NCBI GenBank assembly: GCA_047605605.1
Contig: JASGFG010000031.1
Span: 1-38,579, forward strand
DNA: 38,579 nt
Source of the DNA: JAATGA01 sp047605605
GTDB taxonomy: Bacteria > Pseudomonadota > Alphaproteobacteria > Rhodobacterales > Rhodobacteraceae
Direction: 5' to 3'
Shown here: positions 24,340 through 33,275 of the stretch, one piece after another
Position numbering within the stretch: position 1 is the first letter of the stretch
Layout: every line of letters begins with the position of its first letter
Made by a program: the position numbers and the translations under genes
The notes under the pieces: generated by a model
The model's input: the letters and a program-made list of their open reading frames with translations, nothing else
Told to the model about the DNA's origin: nothing
Database searches by the model: none

Positions 24340-25236
24340 CTATCCATTGGTCTGAAATCCCCGAAGAAACCATGCGATGACCTGCCCCGAGGGCAGACCC
24401 GGCCCGGCCCAGACCTGCGAGACGGCAAGCCGCGGTGCCAGGACAGATCCAAAGGCCACCGGCGCGGGCGGGGCCGGGACGATCCGGCCCGGCTCTGGCG
24501 CGGCAAAAAGCGGCGTGCCCTCTGCCTCGGCACAGAACGGGGAGCCTTCGATTTCATCGCCATCCCCCGCCCCAGTTTCCGAAACCGGCTGTTCGACCGG
24601 CGCGGGGACAGCGGCTTCCTCCCTCGCCGGAATGGCATCGGCGACAACGGGCATCGGGCCCCCGGCCGGTGGCGGCGCGTCTCGCCCCTCGACCCACCAA
24701 TAGCTGCGCCCCGCCGCCGCCCGCCGGTGATCGGTCAGCGCCACATCCGCCCAGAGGTCGTCAAGCGCGGCCCCTTCGCGCACCGCCCAGAACTCGGCCG
24801 GCCCGCCCGTCACCGCCGTCTGCGCCGGGTCCGCCAGCCCTTCGATCAGCGCCGCCGGACCCGAAACATCCTTCCGCGCCAGCACCCCCGCCAGATGCGC
24901 CTCGGCCGCCTGATACCAGTCCTGCGCCGGATCGACGGCCGGGGGGGGCAGCTCTCCTCCTGCGGTCAGAACCACCAGCGGAAAGCGCCGGCCGACGCGA
25001 TCCTGCGCCGGGGCCAGAACACCGGCGACGGGCAGCCCCCATATCCCTTCGCCCAGCCAGAAGCGCAGCATCGGCGCCCCTGCCCAGCGATTTTCCCATT
25101 CGGCACCCAGATCGGCCCGCGCCTCGGAAAGAGCGGCATCCAGCCAGCCTTCCAGCGCGGGGCGCAGCCCGGCGGGCAGGCCATATTCCAGAAAATCCCC
25201 CCTGGCGGGGTGCTTGCCATAGACGCCGGGCGGCAT
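24340..25236 (-). CDS. tagF: T6SS-associated protein TagF
   Basis: A 298-residue cytoplasmic protein of the TagF family, which acts in the threonine-phosphorylation pathway, generally as a brake on T6SS assembly. The family N-terminus is clear (GVYGKHPARGDFLEYGLP, WLDAALSEAR, FWLGEGIWGLPVAGVLAPAQDRVGRRFPL read in parts). The typical C-terminal YWW (179-181) and GLPS (280-283) are separated by an unusual, probably disordered Pro/Ala/Glu stretch (about 185-260). In A. tumefaciens TagF is fused to PppA; here they are neighbours but separate. Confidence 0.88.
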   Translation of the reverse strand: MPPGVYGKHPARGDFLEYGLPAGLRPALEGWLDAALSEARADLGAEWENRWAGAPMLRFWLGEGIWGLPVAGVLAPAQDRVGRRFPLVVLTAGGELPPPAVDPAQDWYQAAEAHLAGVLARKDVSGPAALIEGLADPAQTAVTGGPAEFWAVREGAALDDLWADVALTDHRRAAAGRSYWWVEGRDAPPPAGGPMPVVADAIPAREEAAVPAPVEQPVSETGAGDGDEIEGSPFCAEAEGTPLFAAPEPGRIVPAPPAPVAFGSVLAPRLAVSQVWAGPGLPSGQVIAWFLRGFQTNG

Positions 25237-25254
25237 GATCAGGGCCCCGCCATG

Positions 25255-28200
25255 TCAAAGCCCCGTCGGGCAGCGGAACTCGCGCAGTTCCGACATGTTG
25301 AACGGGTTGTCCAGGGCATTCACCCGCACCTCATAGGTGATGTTGCGCCCGCCGATCACATAAGTCACCTGCAGGACATCTCCCAACTGCCGGGGGCTGC
25401 CGTCGCGCAGGAACTGCATGAAGGCCCATGGCCCCTGATAGCGGATCATCGATTCGCGGTTGTTCAGCTCGGGCAGCAGTTGCAGCGAGGTATTGCCGCC
25501 GCCCCCCGGCCAGGTGATCGTCGCCGGAGTATTGCCGACCTGCCGGGTCTGGATCGGCTGGTCGTCGACCACCAGCACCGCCTGCCGGATGCGGTCATGC
25601 GCGGCGGTCTGGCTGATCGTCACCTCCAGCTTGACGGTGGGGCTGCGGCCGGGAAAGAAGGCATCGCGGATCTTCGCCGCCCGCTCGAACTGGCGCAGGG
25701 TCTGCAACGACAGGCGGTCGGCCAGCGGACTGTCCTCGCGCCAGGTCCAGTCCTTGCCCGCCATATTGGCATGGGCCGCCAGATGGGCGTTGAAAAACCT
25801 GTCCAGCACCCCGTCGGGGCCGAAAAGCTGGGCAAATTCCGACAAGGGCACCTGCCGCGACGGGTTGCCCGAAAACGGATAGCGCCCGTCGACGATACCC
25901 GAACAGGTGGCCGCCACCTGCTGGGTCAGTTCCTCGTTGATCTGGGCGATGGTGGTGGATGCGGCATCGCCCTCGAAATCCTCGATCGCCTCGCCCATCA
26001 TCCTCGCCAGATCGGGCGGCAGGCGCGAGGCGGTGGTGCGCAACTGCCCGATCAGCGCCGGCATCTGCGCGGCCGCCTGCGCCTGATCGAAACCGGCGGC
26101 TATGATCAGCCCCTGCTGGATACCCCCAAGGCTTTTCAGCAGCGCGTCGATGGGGCGATTGCCCGGCTCTCCCTCCAGAAGGGCCTGATATTCGGTGAAC
26201 TGCGCCTCGATGTCGGCGCCCGGCACCAGCGGTGCCGCGCCCCCGGCATTTCCCGCCCGGCGCTGCGACTTGCCCGCCTCCAGCACCAGATCCAGCCCGA
26301 TCCGCTTCAGCCCGTTGGTGCGGTTGACCACCATATCCTCGACCCGCGACACCGCCTTGCCCAGGGCGGGCGAGGCATTGCCAAGCGCCTCGGACGCATC
26401 GGTATTGCCCATGCCCAGATCGGGCGGCGGCTGGGTCAGCCGGGTTTCGCGCGCGACGGATTCGACCAGCTTCAGGATGGGCGAGGTATTTGACGCCGCC
26501 GCGGCGCCAAGCGCCACATAGGCGGGCTTGTCGGCGGCAAGCGGCGCCAGCCTGAGGTTTTCCAGCATCCCTTCCCAGGCGGCCAGATAATCCTCGCGGT
26601 AGCGGGCCAGAAGCTGGGGGCCAAGGCGGTCCAGCTGTTCGCCGACATTCGCCGCCTGCGCCTGTTCGCCCATCACCCATTGTTCGCTTTCCAGCTTGCG
26701 CGCCACCTCGGCCAGCTGGTCCAGGAAAAATTCGTGAAAGCCCTGATAGGTGAACAGCGCCGGCACCGACAGCGCGCCAAGATCGGACCCGTCCACCGTC
26801 TCGAACACCAGCCGGGAATCCTTGCCGGTGTTTTCCACCAGATTGAAATCCGGAATGCCCGAAAACGGCGCCGTCGCCACGATCAGCGAATAGGCCTGAT
26901 CGGCCACGCTCATCCGGGCCAGGATCACCTCGGCCTTTTCGATCAGGTCCTTGTTCAGCACCACCTGCGGGGTGCGGGTGCCGTCCAGATCCAGCAGCGC
27001 GGCCAGATGCGCCTCCAGCATGTCGCGGGCGGGCTGCTGGTTGATGCCGGGATAAAGCACATCGGCCCAGTCCTGCCGGAACCAGGCCCGCACCAGTTCG
27101 TCCTGCGGCGAGGGGGCCAGACCGCCCAGCGCCTTGTAGACCTTCAGCGTTTCATAGATCGGCAGGGGCTCGTTGGCGCGGACGAAGTTCTGCAACTGCT
27201 CTTCCACCCGCAGCACAAGGCGCGGGCGGAACAGCCGTTCCAGACCGTCGGCATAGCTGTCGCGCGCCGCCTGCGCCAACTGGCCGCGCTGCGACAGGCC
27301 GAAGCCTTCGGCCCAGCCGTCCTCCTCGTCCGGGGCGGCATAGCCCGCGGGCATGGTGCGCAGCATCTGCAATTCATTGCCGACGCGCAGGAAATCGGTG
27401 TCCTTGATGGAATTGGCCGCCAGATCATCCGCCGCCGCCATCTCGTAATCCGACATGGCCGCCTGCGCGGATGCCACCAACTGGCGGTTGTTCAGATAGC
27501 TGTAGCCCCAGCCCGCCAGCAGCCCGACCGAAACCAGCGCCATCGCCACCATCGCCGCCATCCGCAAGACGGACGACCGCCGCACCGCCTTGCGGTCATA
27601 GCTGACCCAGCCCTGTTCGCCGAAGATCACCTTGGTCATCAGATCGTGCAGGAAGAAGCTTTTCCCCTTGCCCGACATCAGCCCCGCCGCATCGCCGCCG
27701 AAACTGCGGCCCATCGCGCCCAGGATCTGATCGACCGGCGTGCCCTCTTGCGTGCCCGAGGTGAAATAGAACCCCCGCAGGATCGCATTGGTCTTGTAGC
27801 GGGTGGGTTCAAACACTTGCCGCAGGAAATCGGTGATCGTGTCCTTCAGCAGCGCCATCTGGCCCGGCAGGCCAAAGATCGCGATGCGGTTCACGCCGTC
27901 GGGTTCCTCGGACAGCCGGTCGATCACCTCGTCCGACAGGCGGGCGACCAGCAGGTCATATTCGCCCGCCACGCGGTCAAAGGTCTGGTCCTTGCGGCTG
28001 GTGGTCTGGAAGGTCGCGCCCCAGACCTTTTTCCGGCGGCTGGCGCTGAACGAGGCGAAATATTCGCGGAACCCCGAAATCAGGTCGGCCTTGGTGAACA
28101 TCACATAGACGGGAAAATCGACCTTCAGCGTCTCGTGAATCTCGGCCAGACGGGCGCGCACGGTTTCGGCGTGCGCCTGCACCACCTCAGGCTCCTGCCG

Positions 28201-28842
28201 CATCAGGTCGGCGATGGAGAACGCCAGGATCACGCCGTTGATCGGCTGTTTCGGGCGGTTGCGCTTCAGCAGGCCCAGGAATGACTGCCAGCTGGCGCTG
28301 TCGGCGGTCTTGTCGCTGTCCTGCGTGGTATAGCGCCCGGCGGTGTCGATCAGGATCGCCTCCTCGGCGAACCACCAGTCGCAATAGCGCGTGCCGCCGA
28401 ACCCCTTCAGCCCGCCCTGCTGATCGCCCGCCAAAGGGAACTTGATGTCGGAATTGACCAGCGCCGTGGTCTTGCCCGATCCGGGCGGGCCGATGATCAC
28501 ATACCACGGCAGGTCATAGAGATAGGTCTTGGAATTGCCCGTCCGCTTCAGCGTGGCCAGCGCCCGCGCCATGCGGTTCGCCAGTTCGCCCCCGTCGCCA
28601 ATCGGCCCGGTATCGGCGACCAGCGCCTTTTCCATTGCCGCCTGCGCCCGACGGCGCAGCAGCCATTTCACCAGATACCATAGGCCCACCGTCAGAACGA
28701 CGACGCCGATCAGCAGCAGCCGCACCCAGACCGGATCGAAGGGCCGCGCCTCGCCAAAGCCGATCAGCGGCCCGGCGAACCACATCAGAACCGACCAGGC
28801 CACCAGCCCCAGCACGATCAGCGCAAGTTTGAGCCATTTCAT
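25255..28842 (-). CDS. tssM: T6SS inner-membrane protein TssM (IcmF)
   Basis: The 1195-residue backbone of the envelope-spanning complex. Two N-terminal membrane helices (about 5-28 and 38-62) are followed by a cytoplasmic NTPase-like domain with intact Walker A GPPGSGKT (118-125) and Walker B-like ILIDTAGR (163-170), then a third helix (about 427-450) and a large periplasmic region of some 740 residues ending in the conserved TssM C-terminal domain (NPFNMSELREFRCP). TssM normally contacts the TssJ lipoprotein, which is missing here. Its start overlaps the tssL stop by 4 bp. Confidence 0.95.
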   Translation of the reverse strand: MKWLKLALIVLGLVAWSVLMWFAGPLIGFGEARPFDPVWVRLLLIGVVVLTVGLWYLVKWLLRRRAQAAMEKALVADTGPIGDGGELANRMARALATLKRTGNSKTYLYDLPWYVIIGPPGSGKTTALVNSDIKFPLAGDQQGGLKGFGGTRYCDWWFAEEAILIDTAGRYTTQDSDKTADSASWQSFLGLLKRNRPKQPINGVILAFSIADLMRQEPEVVQAHAETVRARLAEIHETLKVDFPVYVMFTKADLISGFREYFASFSASRRKKVWGATFQTTSRKDQTFDRVAGEYDLLVARLSDEVIDRLSEEPDGVNRIAIFGLPGQMALLKDTITDFLRQVFEPTRYKTNAILRGFYFTSGTQEGTPVDQILGAMGRSFGGDAAGLMSGKGKSFFLHDLMTKVIFGEQGWVSYDRKAVRRSSVLRMAAMVAMALVSVGLLAGWGYSYLNNRQLVASAQAAMSDYEMAAADDLAANSIKDTDFLRVGNELQMLRTMPAGYAAPDEEDGWAEGFGLSQRGQLAQAARDSYADGLERLFRPRLVLRVEEQLQNFVRANEPLPIYETLKVYKALGGLAPSPQDELVRAWFRQDWADVLYPGINQQPARDMLEAHLAALLDLDGTRTPQVVLNKDLIEKAEVILARMSVADQAYSLIVATAPFSGIPDFNLVENTGKDSRLVFETVDGSDLGALSVPALFTYQGFHEFFLDQLAEVARKLESEQWVMGEQAQAANVGEQLDRLGPQLLARYREDYLAAWEGMLENLRLAPLAADKPAYVALGAAAASNTSPILKLVESVARETRLTQPPPDLGMGNTDASEALGNASPALGKAVSRVEDMVVNRTNGLKRIGLDLVLEAGKSQRRAGNAGGAAPLVPGADIEAQFTEYQALLEGEPGNRPIDALLKSLGGIQQGLIIAAGFDQAQAAAQMPALIGQLRTTASRLPPDLARMMGEAIEDFEGDAASTTIAQINEELTQQVAATCSGIVDGRYPFSGNPSRQVPLSEFAQLFGPDGVLDRFFNAHLAAHANMAGKDWTWREDSPLADRLSLQTLRQFERAAKIRDAFFPGRSPTVKLEVTISQTAAHDRIRQAVLVVDDQPIQTRQVGNTPATITWPGGGGNTSLQLLPELNNRESMIRYQGPWAFMQFLRDGSPRQLGDVLQVTYVIGGRNITYEVRVNALDNPFNMSELREFRCPTGL

Positions 28843-30521
28843 TGCGCAAGCGTCTCCTCGCGCTGGATCATGATCTCGACCCGGCGGTTCTGGGCGCGGC
28901 CGTCCTCGGTGGTATTGTCGCCGATCGGGTCGGCCTCGGCCTTGCCCTCCACCACGAAACGGGCGTCATCCTCGACGCCCTCGGCCAGAACCTTCTTCAC
29001 CCCTTCGGCGCGGGCCAGCGACAGGTCGTGGTTGTTCTTGAACCTTCCCCGGCCGCTCATCGGCACGTTGTCGGTATAGCCATAGATCAGCACCGGCCCC
29101 GGTTCCTTGTTCAGCGCGGCAGAGATGCGGGCGCCCAGATCGTTGAATTCCTTTTTGGTATCGGCCTTGCCGGTGGCGAAAAGGGCGGCGTTGTTCACCC
29201 GGATGAAGATGTAGTCGCCCTTCACATCCACCGCGACCAGCCCGGCGTCGATGTCTGCCTTCATCTCGTCGCGGATACGGTCCAGCTGGCCGGTGTTGAC
29301 CACCTGCGCCACCGGCTCCGGCTCGAACGCCACCTCGGGCGGGCGGTCCAGCGCGACGGGCGTGGTCGGATGCATCGACAGCATCCGCTGCGACACGGCG
29401 CTGCCCTCGCCCGAGATCATCATCGACAGGCCGAAATAGGCCCCCAGCAGCACCAGCCCCAGAACCGAACCGATCACCCACAGCGGCGTGCCGCCGAACC
29501 GCCTGCGTCCGCCGACATCCACCGGCTGCCAGTGGGGCGAGATGTCGTCGTCCGGCCGGTTCGACACCCGGCGGAGCGAGTCGTAGATCATCGCCCGGAT
29601 GCGGCCCAGTTCCACCGCGCCGTTGGGGGCGGTGCGATACTGCCCCTCGAACCCCAGCGACAGGCAGGTCAGCGCCAGTTCAAGGATCTGGAACTTCTGC
29701 GCGGGGGCTTGCAGAGCCTTTTCCACCTCCTGAAAGAACCCCACGCCCGAGGTGCGCCGATTGAAGAACCGCGCCACCATCGAATATTGCACCCACAGGT
29801 GGCGGTCGTTGCCGGGGATGTTCTGCACGATGTCATCGGCCGTGCCGCACAGCATGTATTTCGCCACCTGCGCATCATGCGGGTCCACCCCGGCGGCCAG
29901 CACGTTTTCCTCGAAGGTCTCGATTTCCCGCGTGACATATTCCATCAGCGGCACGGCATCCATTTCGACCATCTGCGTGCGCAGGCGCCCGAACAGGATC
30001 AACAGGTTCGCCGCCGCCGCCAGGATCGGGCTTTTCGGCCCGCCCGCCCCCAGCCCCTTGGCCGAAAGCGCCGCGCGCAGGCCGATCTTCGGGCCGGACG
30101 AGGCATAGTTCGTGGGCTGGGCATCGCGGTGTTCGGGGAAAAAGCTTTCCTGCCGGGCAAAGGCGCCCTCGACCGGGCGGGGCTGCTGGTATCCGCCAAA
30201 GGGCTGGCCGCCAAAGCCCGCGGGCTGGCCCGGCACCGGGGCGGGGGTGCCGCCCGACTGCACCCCCCAGGCATCATCGCCCGGCGCGCCGCCGATGGGC
30301 TGGCCCGAAAATCCCCCGGCCTGTCCAAATCCGCCGCCCTGCCCAAAGGCCTGGCCGCCCCCCGGCGCGGGCTGGCCGGGCAAGGCCCCCCCGATCACCG
30401 TGGCCTGATTGGGCGACTGCGGGCGGCGCGGCGGCGCACCCGCCCCCCCCGGCATCGGCGCGGGCACGCCCAGCGGCCCGCCGATCACCGTCTTGTCCTT
30501 GTCGCCGCCGCCGCTGGTCAT
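28839..30521 (-). CDS. tssL: T6SS inner-membrane protein TssL with OmpA peptidoglycan-binding domain
   Basis: A 560-residue extended TssL (DotU). The first ~160 residues are a Gly/Pro/Gln-rich tail with two copies of TVIGG (Thr11 and Thr41). The DotU domain spans about 165-335 (LLILFGRLRTQMVEMD, DDIVQNIPG). One membrane helix (345-368) is followed by a periplasmic OmpA-like domain (about 430-555) with YGYTDNVP, LSLARAEGVKKVL and NRRVEIMI, which binds peptidoglycan. In A. tumefaciens a TssL N-terminal threonine is phosphorylated by PpkA and then bound by Fha. The TVIGG sites are the likely equivalents here. Confidence 0.94.
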   Translation of the reverse strand: MTSGGGDKDKTVIGGPLGVPAPMPGGAGAPPRRPQSPNQATVIGGALPGQPAPGGGQAFGQGGGFGQAGGFSGQPIGGAPGDDAWGVQSGGTPAPVPGQPAGFGGQPFGGYQQPRPVEGAFARQESFFPEHRDAQPTNYASSGPKIGLRAALSAKGLGAGGPKSPILAAAANLLILFGRLRTQMVEMDAVPLMEYVTREIETFEENVLAAGVDPHDAQVAKYMLCGTADDIVQNIPGNDRHLWVQYSMVARFFNRRTSGVGFFQEVEKALQAPAQKFQILELALTCLSLGFEGQYRTAPNGAVELGRIRAMIYDSLRRVSNRPDDDISPHWQPVDVGGRRRFGGTPLWVIGSVLGLVLLGAYFGLSMMISGEGSAVSQRMLSMHPTTPVALDRPPEVAFEPEPVAQVVNTGQLDRIRDEMKADIDAGLVAVDVKGDYIFIRVNNAALFATGKADTKKEFNDLGARISAALNKEPGPVLIYGYTDNVPMSGRGRFKNNHDLSLARAEGVKKVLAEGVEDDARFVVEGKAEADPIGDNTTEDGRAQNRRVEIMIQREETLAQ

Positions 30522-30531
30522 GCCCCGCCCC

Positions 30532-31869
30532 TCATGCCCGCGTCTCGACGATGGCCCAAAGCTCCAGCTTCAGATCCGGCCAGTCGCCGGCGAAATGCAT
30601 CCCGATGGCGGGGGCGGTGGAAAACTCGCGCCAGAGGGGGCTGTTCTTTTCCAGAATGAAATAGACATTGCGCGACACGGCGCGGATCTGGCGCGGCGGG
30701 GTCGGCGTGTGGATCAGCTCGATCCCCGGCAGGTTGTTGTTGACGATTTCCGCCATCCGGGTATTCGGCCCCACCTTGCAGAGTTGCGGGAACTGCTGCT
30801 GCACCTGGGTCAGAGAGCGGGAACTTTCCACCTCGACCACGAATGTCGCCTCGCGGAACAGGTTGCGGTCGGGCACCTGCGCCAGATAGCTGTTCTGCCG
30901 CACCTGAACCAGGTCCAGCCGCGTCGCCCGGCCCACGTCGCGCGACAGGAGCCGCTGGATGTCGCGCACCACAGGCTCCACGCTTGCCTTCAGGTCGGCA
31001 TGGTCATAGGGCGGGTATTCGGGGGCCAGCCGCTTGTCCTGGTCGAACGTCCACAATTCCCCCGACAGCCGCAGCAGCTCGACATAAAGCCGTTCCGGGT
31101 GGACATAGCGCGAGGCGCGCAGATGCCGCAGCACGTTGATTTCCCGGTTGAGCAGCAGCAGCATGAAATAGTCGGTGGCCTGCAACCCCCCCGCCGCCGA
31201 CGGATCGGCGGCATAGCGGGCCAAGCTTTCCAGCTTGGTCTCGACCCAGCCGATCACCCGGTCCAGCCAGCCAAGCGTCACCTGATGCGCCATCACCGTC
31301 AGCACGGGCGGCGGAAAGGCGTCGTCAAGAATGACGATATTGTCGCGCACCTCGATGATGCGGGCGATCTTGATGCACTGATACCCCGGTTTCGGCGTGG
31401 ACCTTATGTCCAGTTCAAGGCGAGGGGCCGCCACCTCGATCTGCTGTTCCAGCCGCATGGCCGATGCGCTGTCGGCCACGGTTTCCGCCCCGATGACATA
31501 GCGGGTGGCGGCCCCCGCCTCGTCCTCCATCGCGACCTCGCGGCCGTTCATCACCTGATCGGGCAGGGTCAGCCAGACGATCTGGCCATCCGACCCCTCG
31601 GGCACCTCGACCGCGCGCGGCAGGGGCGACACGGCGGGCGCGTCAAAGGGCGTGCCGTCGGGAAAGATGCCCGACACCTGCGCCAGTTCCACCCGCCCCT
31701 GTTGCAGCCGGTCGCGGTTGACCCGCATCTCCTCGATCCCCCAGGGATAGGGAGAGGCATGGCGGCTGCGCGCCTCGATCAGCTTTTCGGTATAGCGGTC
31801 GGATTGTTGCAGATGGTGGGGTTGCAGGAACAGGCCCTCTTTCCACGCAACCTTGCTGAACCAGGACAT
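30532..31869 (-). CDS. tssK: T6SS baseplate protein TssK
   Basis: A 445-residue trimeric protein that joins the baseplate to the TssL/TssM membrane complex. The N-terminal WKEGLFLQPHHLQQSDRY is the strongest family signature, with LYVELLRLSGEL and the C-terminal NSPLWREFSTAPAIGMHFAGDWPDL region (read in parts). It is the first gene of the T6SS locus and lies 10 bases before tssL. The start at 31869 (MSWFSKVAW) has GGGGAAGG directly upstream and fits the family; the longer frame to 31914 does not. Confidence 0.94.
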   Translation of the reverse strand: MSWFSKVAWKEGLFLQPHHLQQSDRYTEKLIEARSRHASPYPWGIEEMRVNRDRLQQGRVELAQVSGIFPDGTPFDAPAVSPLPRAVEVPEGSDGQIVWLTLPDQVMNGREVAMEDEAGAATRYVIGAETVADSASAMRLEQQIEVAAPRLELDIRSTPKPGYQCIKIARIIEVRDNIVILDDAFPPPVLTVMAHQVTLGWLDRVIGWVETKLESLARYAADPSAAGGLQATDYFMLLLLNREINVLRHLRASRYVHPERLYVELLRLSGELWTFDQDKRLAPEYPPYDHADLKASVEPVVRDIQRLLSRDVGRATRLDLVQVRQNSYLAQVPDRNLFREATFVVEVESSRSLTQVQQQFPQLCKVGPNTRMAEIVNNNLPGIELIHTPTPPRQIRAVSRNVYFILEKNSPLWREFSTAPAIGMHFAGDWPDLKLELWAIVETRA

Positions 31870-32174
31870 GCCTTCCCCAATCTGTTCAATCCGGGCGCAA
31901 AACGGCCCAATCACCTAAGGAACGCCGCCACCGCCACCCTGCGCCGCGAATGGCGGCCTGTCTTGCTGGGCTTTGGCGCGGGCACCGGAAATTCATTGCA
32001 ACGGGCCGCGTTAGACGATGCCCTTCGGGCACAGTTTGCGTCCTCTGCGGTGCCGGATCAAGCCTTGTGTTTGGGGGCACGGGCCATGCGGAAAAGGAAT
32101 GGATGCGCGACGGCCCGGCCGATGCGCGGCGCAAATCGCGCGCGGCGGGCTTTTCGCGCCCATCTGCGCGGGCT
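31870..32174. other. Divergent intergenic region between tssK and zapE
   Basis: This 305-base region must contain the promoter of the whole T6SS locus and that of zapE. I see no convincing -35/-10 pair for tssK and no sigma-54 site of correct spacing. The only structure is a 5-bp hairpin TGCCC-TTC-GGGCA (32019-32031). AAAAGGA before an ATG at 32103 could be a ribosome-binding site for a longer zapE. Confidence 0.5.
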
Positions 32175-33275
32175 ATGACCGCTTTCATGCGCCAGACCCT
32201 GACAGAAATCTATCAAGCCCGCGTCGCCTCGGGCGAGTTGCGTCCAGACCCCGCCCAACGAGCCGTGCTTCCCCTGCTGGAGACTATCCGCGCGGGTCTG
32301 GAGGAGGCCGCCACCCGCAAGCGCGGCTTTCTGGGCGGATTCTTCGCCAGGCCGCCCGAGCCGCCGAAGGGGCTTTACCTCTGGGGCGGGGTCGGGCGGG
32401 GCAAATCCATGCTGATGGACCTGTTCACCGCCGCGACCGACATTCCGCAGAAACGGCGTGTGCATTTCCACGCCTTCATGCAGGAAATCCAGCACGGCCT
32501 GCACGAGGCGCGCAAGACCGGGATCGAAGACCCCCTTGCCCCCGTCGCCGATGCGGTGATCCGCGACTGCCGCCTTCTGGCCTTTGACGAGATGCAGATC
32601 ACCGACATCACCGATGCGATGATCGTGGGCCGCCTGTTCGAGAAGCTTTTCGCGGCCGGGGTCGTCGTCGTCACCACCTCGAACCGCCCGCCCGAGGATC
32701 TTTACAAGGACGGGCTGAACCGCCAGCTGTTCCTGCCCTTCATCGACCTGCTGCGCGAGCGGCTGAGCGTTCTGGCGCTGGACAGCCCGAACGACTATCG
32801 CCAGCACCGCCTGCAAGGCGCGCAGGTCTATTTCCACCCCGCCGGCGCCGTGCGCGGCCAGATCGAGGCGATCTGGGCCGACCTGACGGGCGGTGCGCAG
32901 GGCGAAAGGCTGGTCCTGCCGGTGAACGGCCGCACGGTCGATCTGCCGCGCTTTGCCAATGGCGTGGGGCGCGCGACCTTCTGGGATCTTTGCGCCCGGC
33001 CGCTGGGTCCGGCGGACTACCTGGCCATCGCGAATGCGGTGCGCGTGCTGATCGTGGAGGACATCCCCCAGCTGTCGTCGTCGAACTACAACGAGGCCAA
33101 AAGGTTCGTCACCCTGATCGACGCGCTGTATGAGGCGAAGGTGCGGCTGATCTGCTCGGCCGCCGACGAACCCGAGCGGCTTTACATCGAAGGCGAAGGC
33201 GCGTTCGAGTTCGAGCGCACCGCCAGCCGCCTGCGCGAGATGCAGGGGGCAGGCTGGGGCAAGGACGCGGCGTGA
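32175..33275 (+). CDS. zapE: AFG1/ZapE-family ATPase
   Basis: A 366-residue P-loop ATPase of the AFG1/ZapE family; in E. coli ZapE is linked to Z-ring stability, and the mitochondrial relative helps degrade inner-membrane subunits. Walker A is GGVGRGKS within LYLWGGVGRGKSMLMDLF, Walker B is LLAFDEMQI, and the family pattern VVVVTTSNRPPEDLYKDGLNR and FLPFIDLL follows. The start is uncertain: 32175 and 32187 fit homologues but lack a clear ribosome-binding site, whereas an ATG at 32103 has AAAAGGA. I give 32175. It is followed by a hydrolase gene overlapping by 4 bases. Confidence 0.92.
   Translation: MTAFMRQTLTEIYQARVASGELRPDPAQRAVLPLLETIRAGLEEAATRKRGFLGGFFARPPEPPKGLYLWGGVGRGKSMLMDLFTAATDIPQKRRVHFHAFMQEIQHGLHEARKTGIEDPLAPVADAVIRDCRLLAFDEMQITDITDAMIVGRLFEKLFAAGVVVVTTSNRPPEDLYKDGLNRQLFLPFIDLLRERLSVLALDSPNDYRQHRLQGAQVYFHPAGAVRGQIEAIWADLTGGAQGERLVLPVNGRTVDLPRFANGVGRATFWDLCARPLGPADYLAIANAVRVLIVEDIPQLSSSNYNEAKRFVTLIDALYEAKVRLICSAADEPERLYIEGEGAFEFERTASRLREMQGAGWGKDAA

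Noticed and set aside
24151..26493. 780-codon frame on the plus strand
   Set aside because: Antisense shadow of tagF and tssM; no plausible ribosome-binding site or domain.
6702..31869. T6SS cluster as a recent genomic island
   Set aside because: No tRNA, integrase, IS element or direct repeat is seen at either edge, and base and codon use look the same as in the flanking housekeeping genes.
32025..32041. Sigma-54-like GGCAC...TTGC upstream of zapE
   Set aside because: The distance between the GG and GC elements is 2 bases too short for a -24/-12 promoter.
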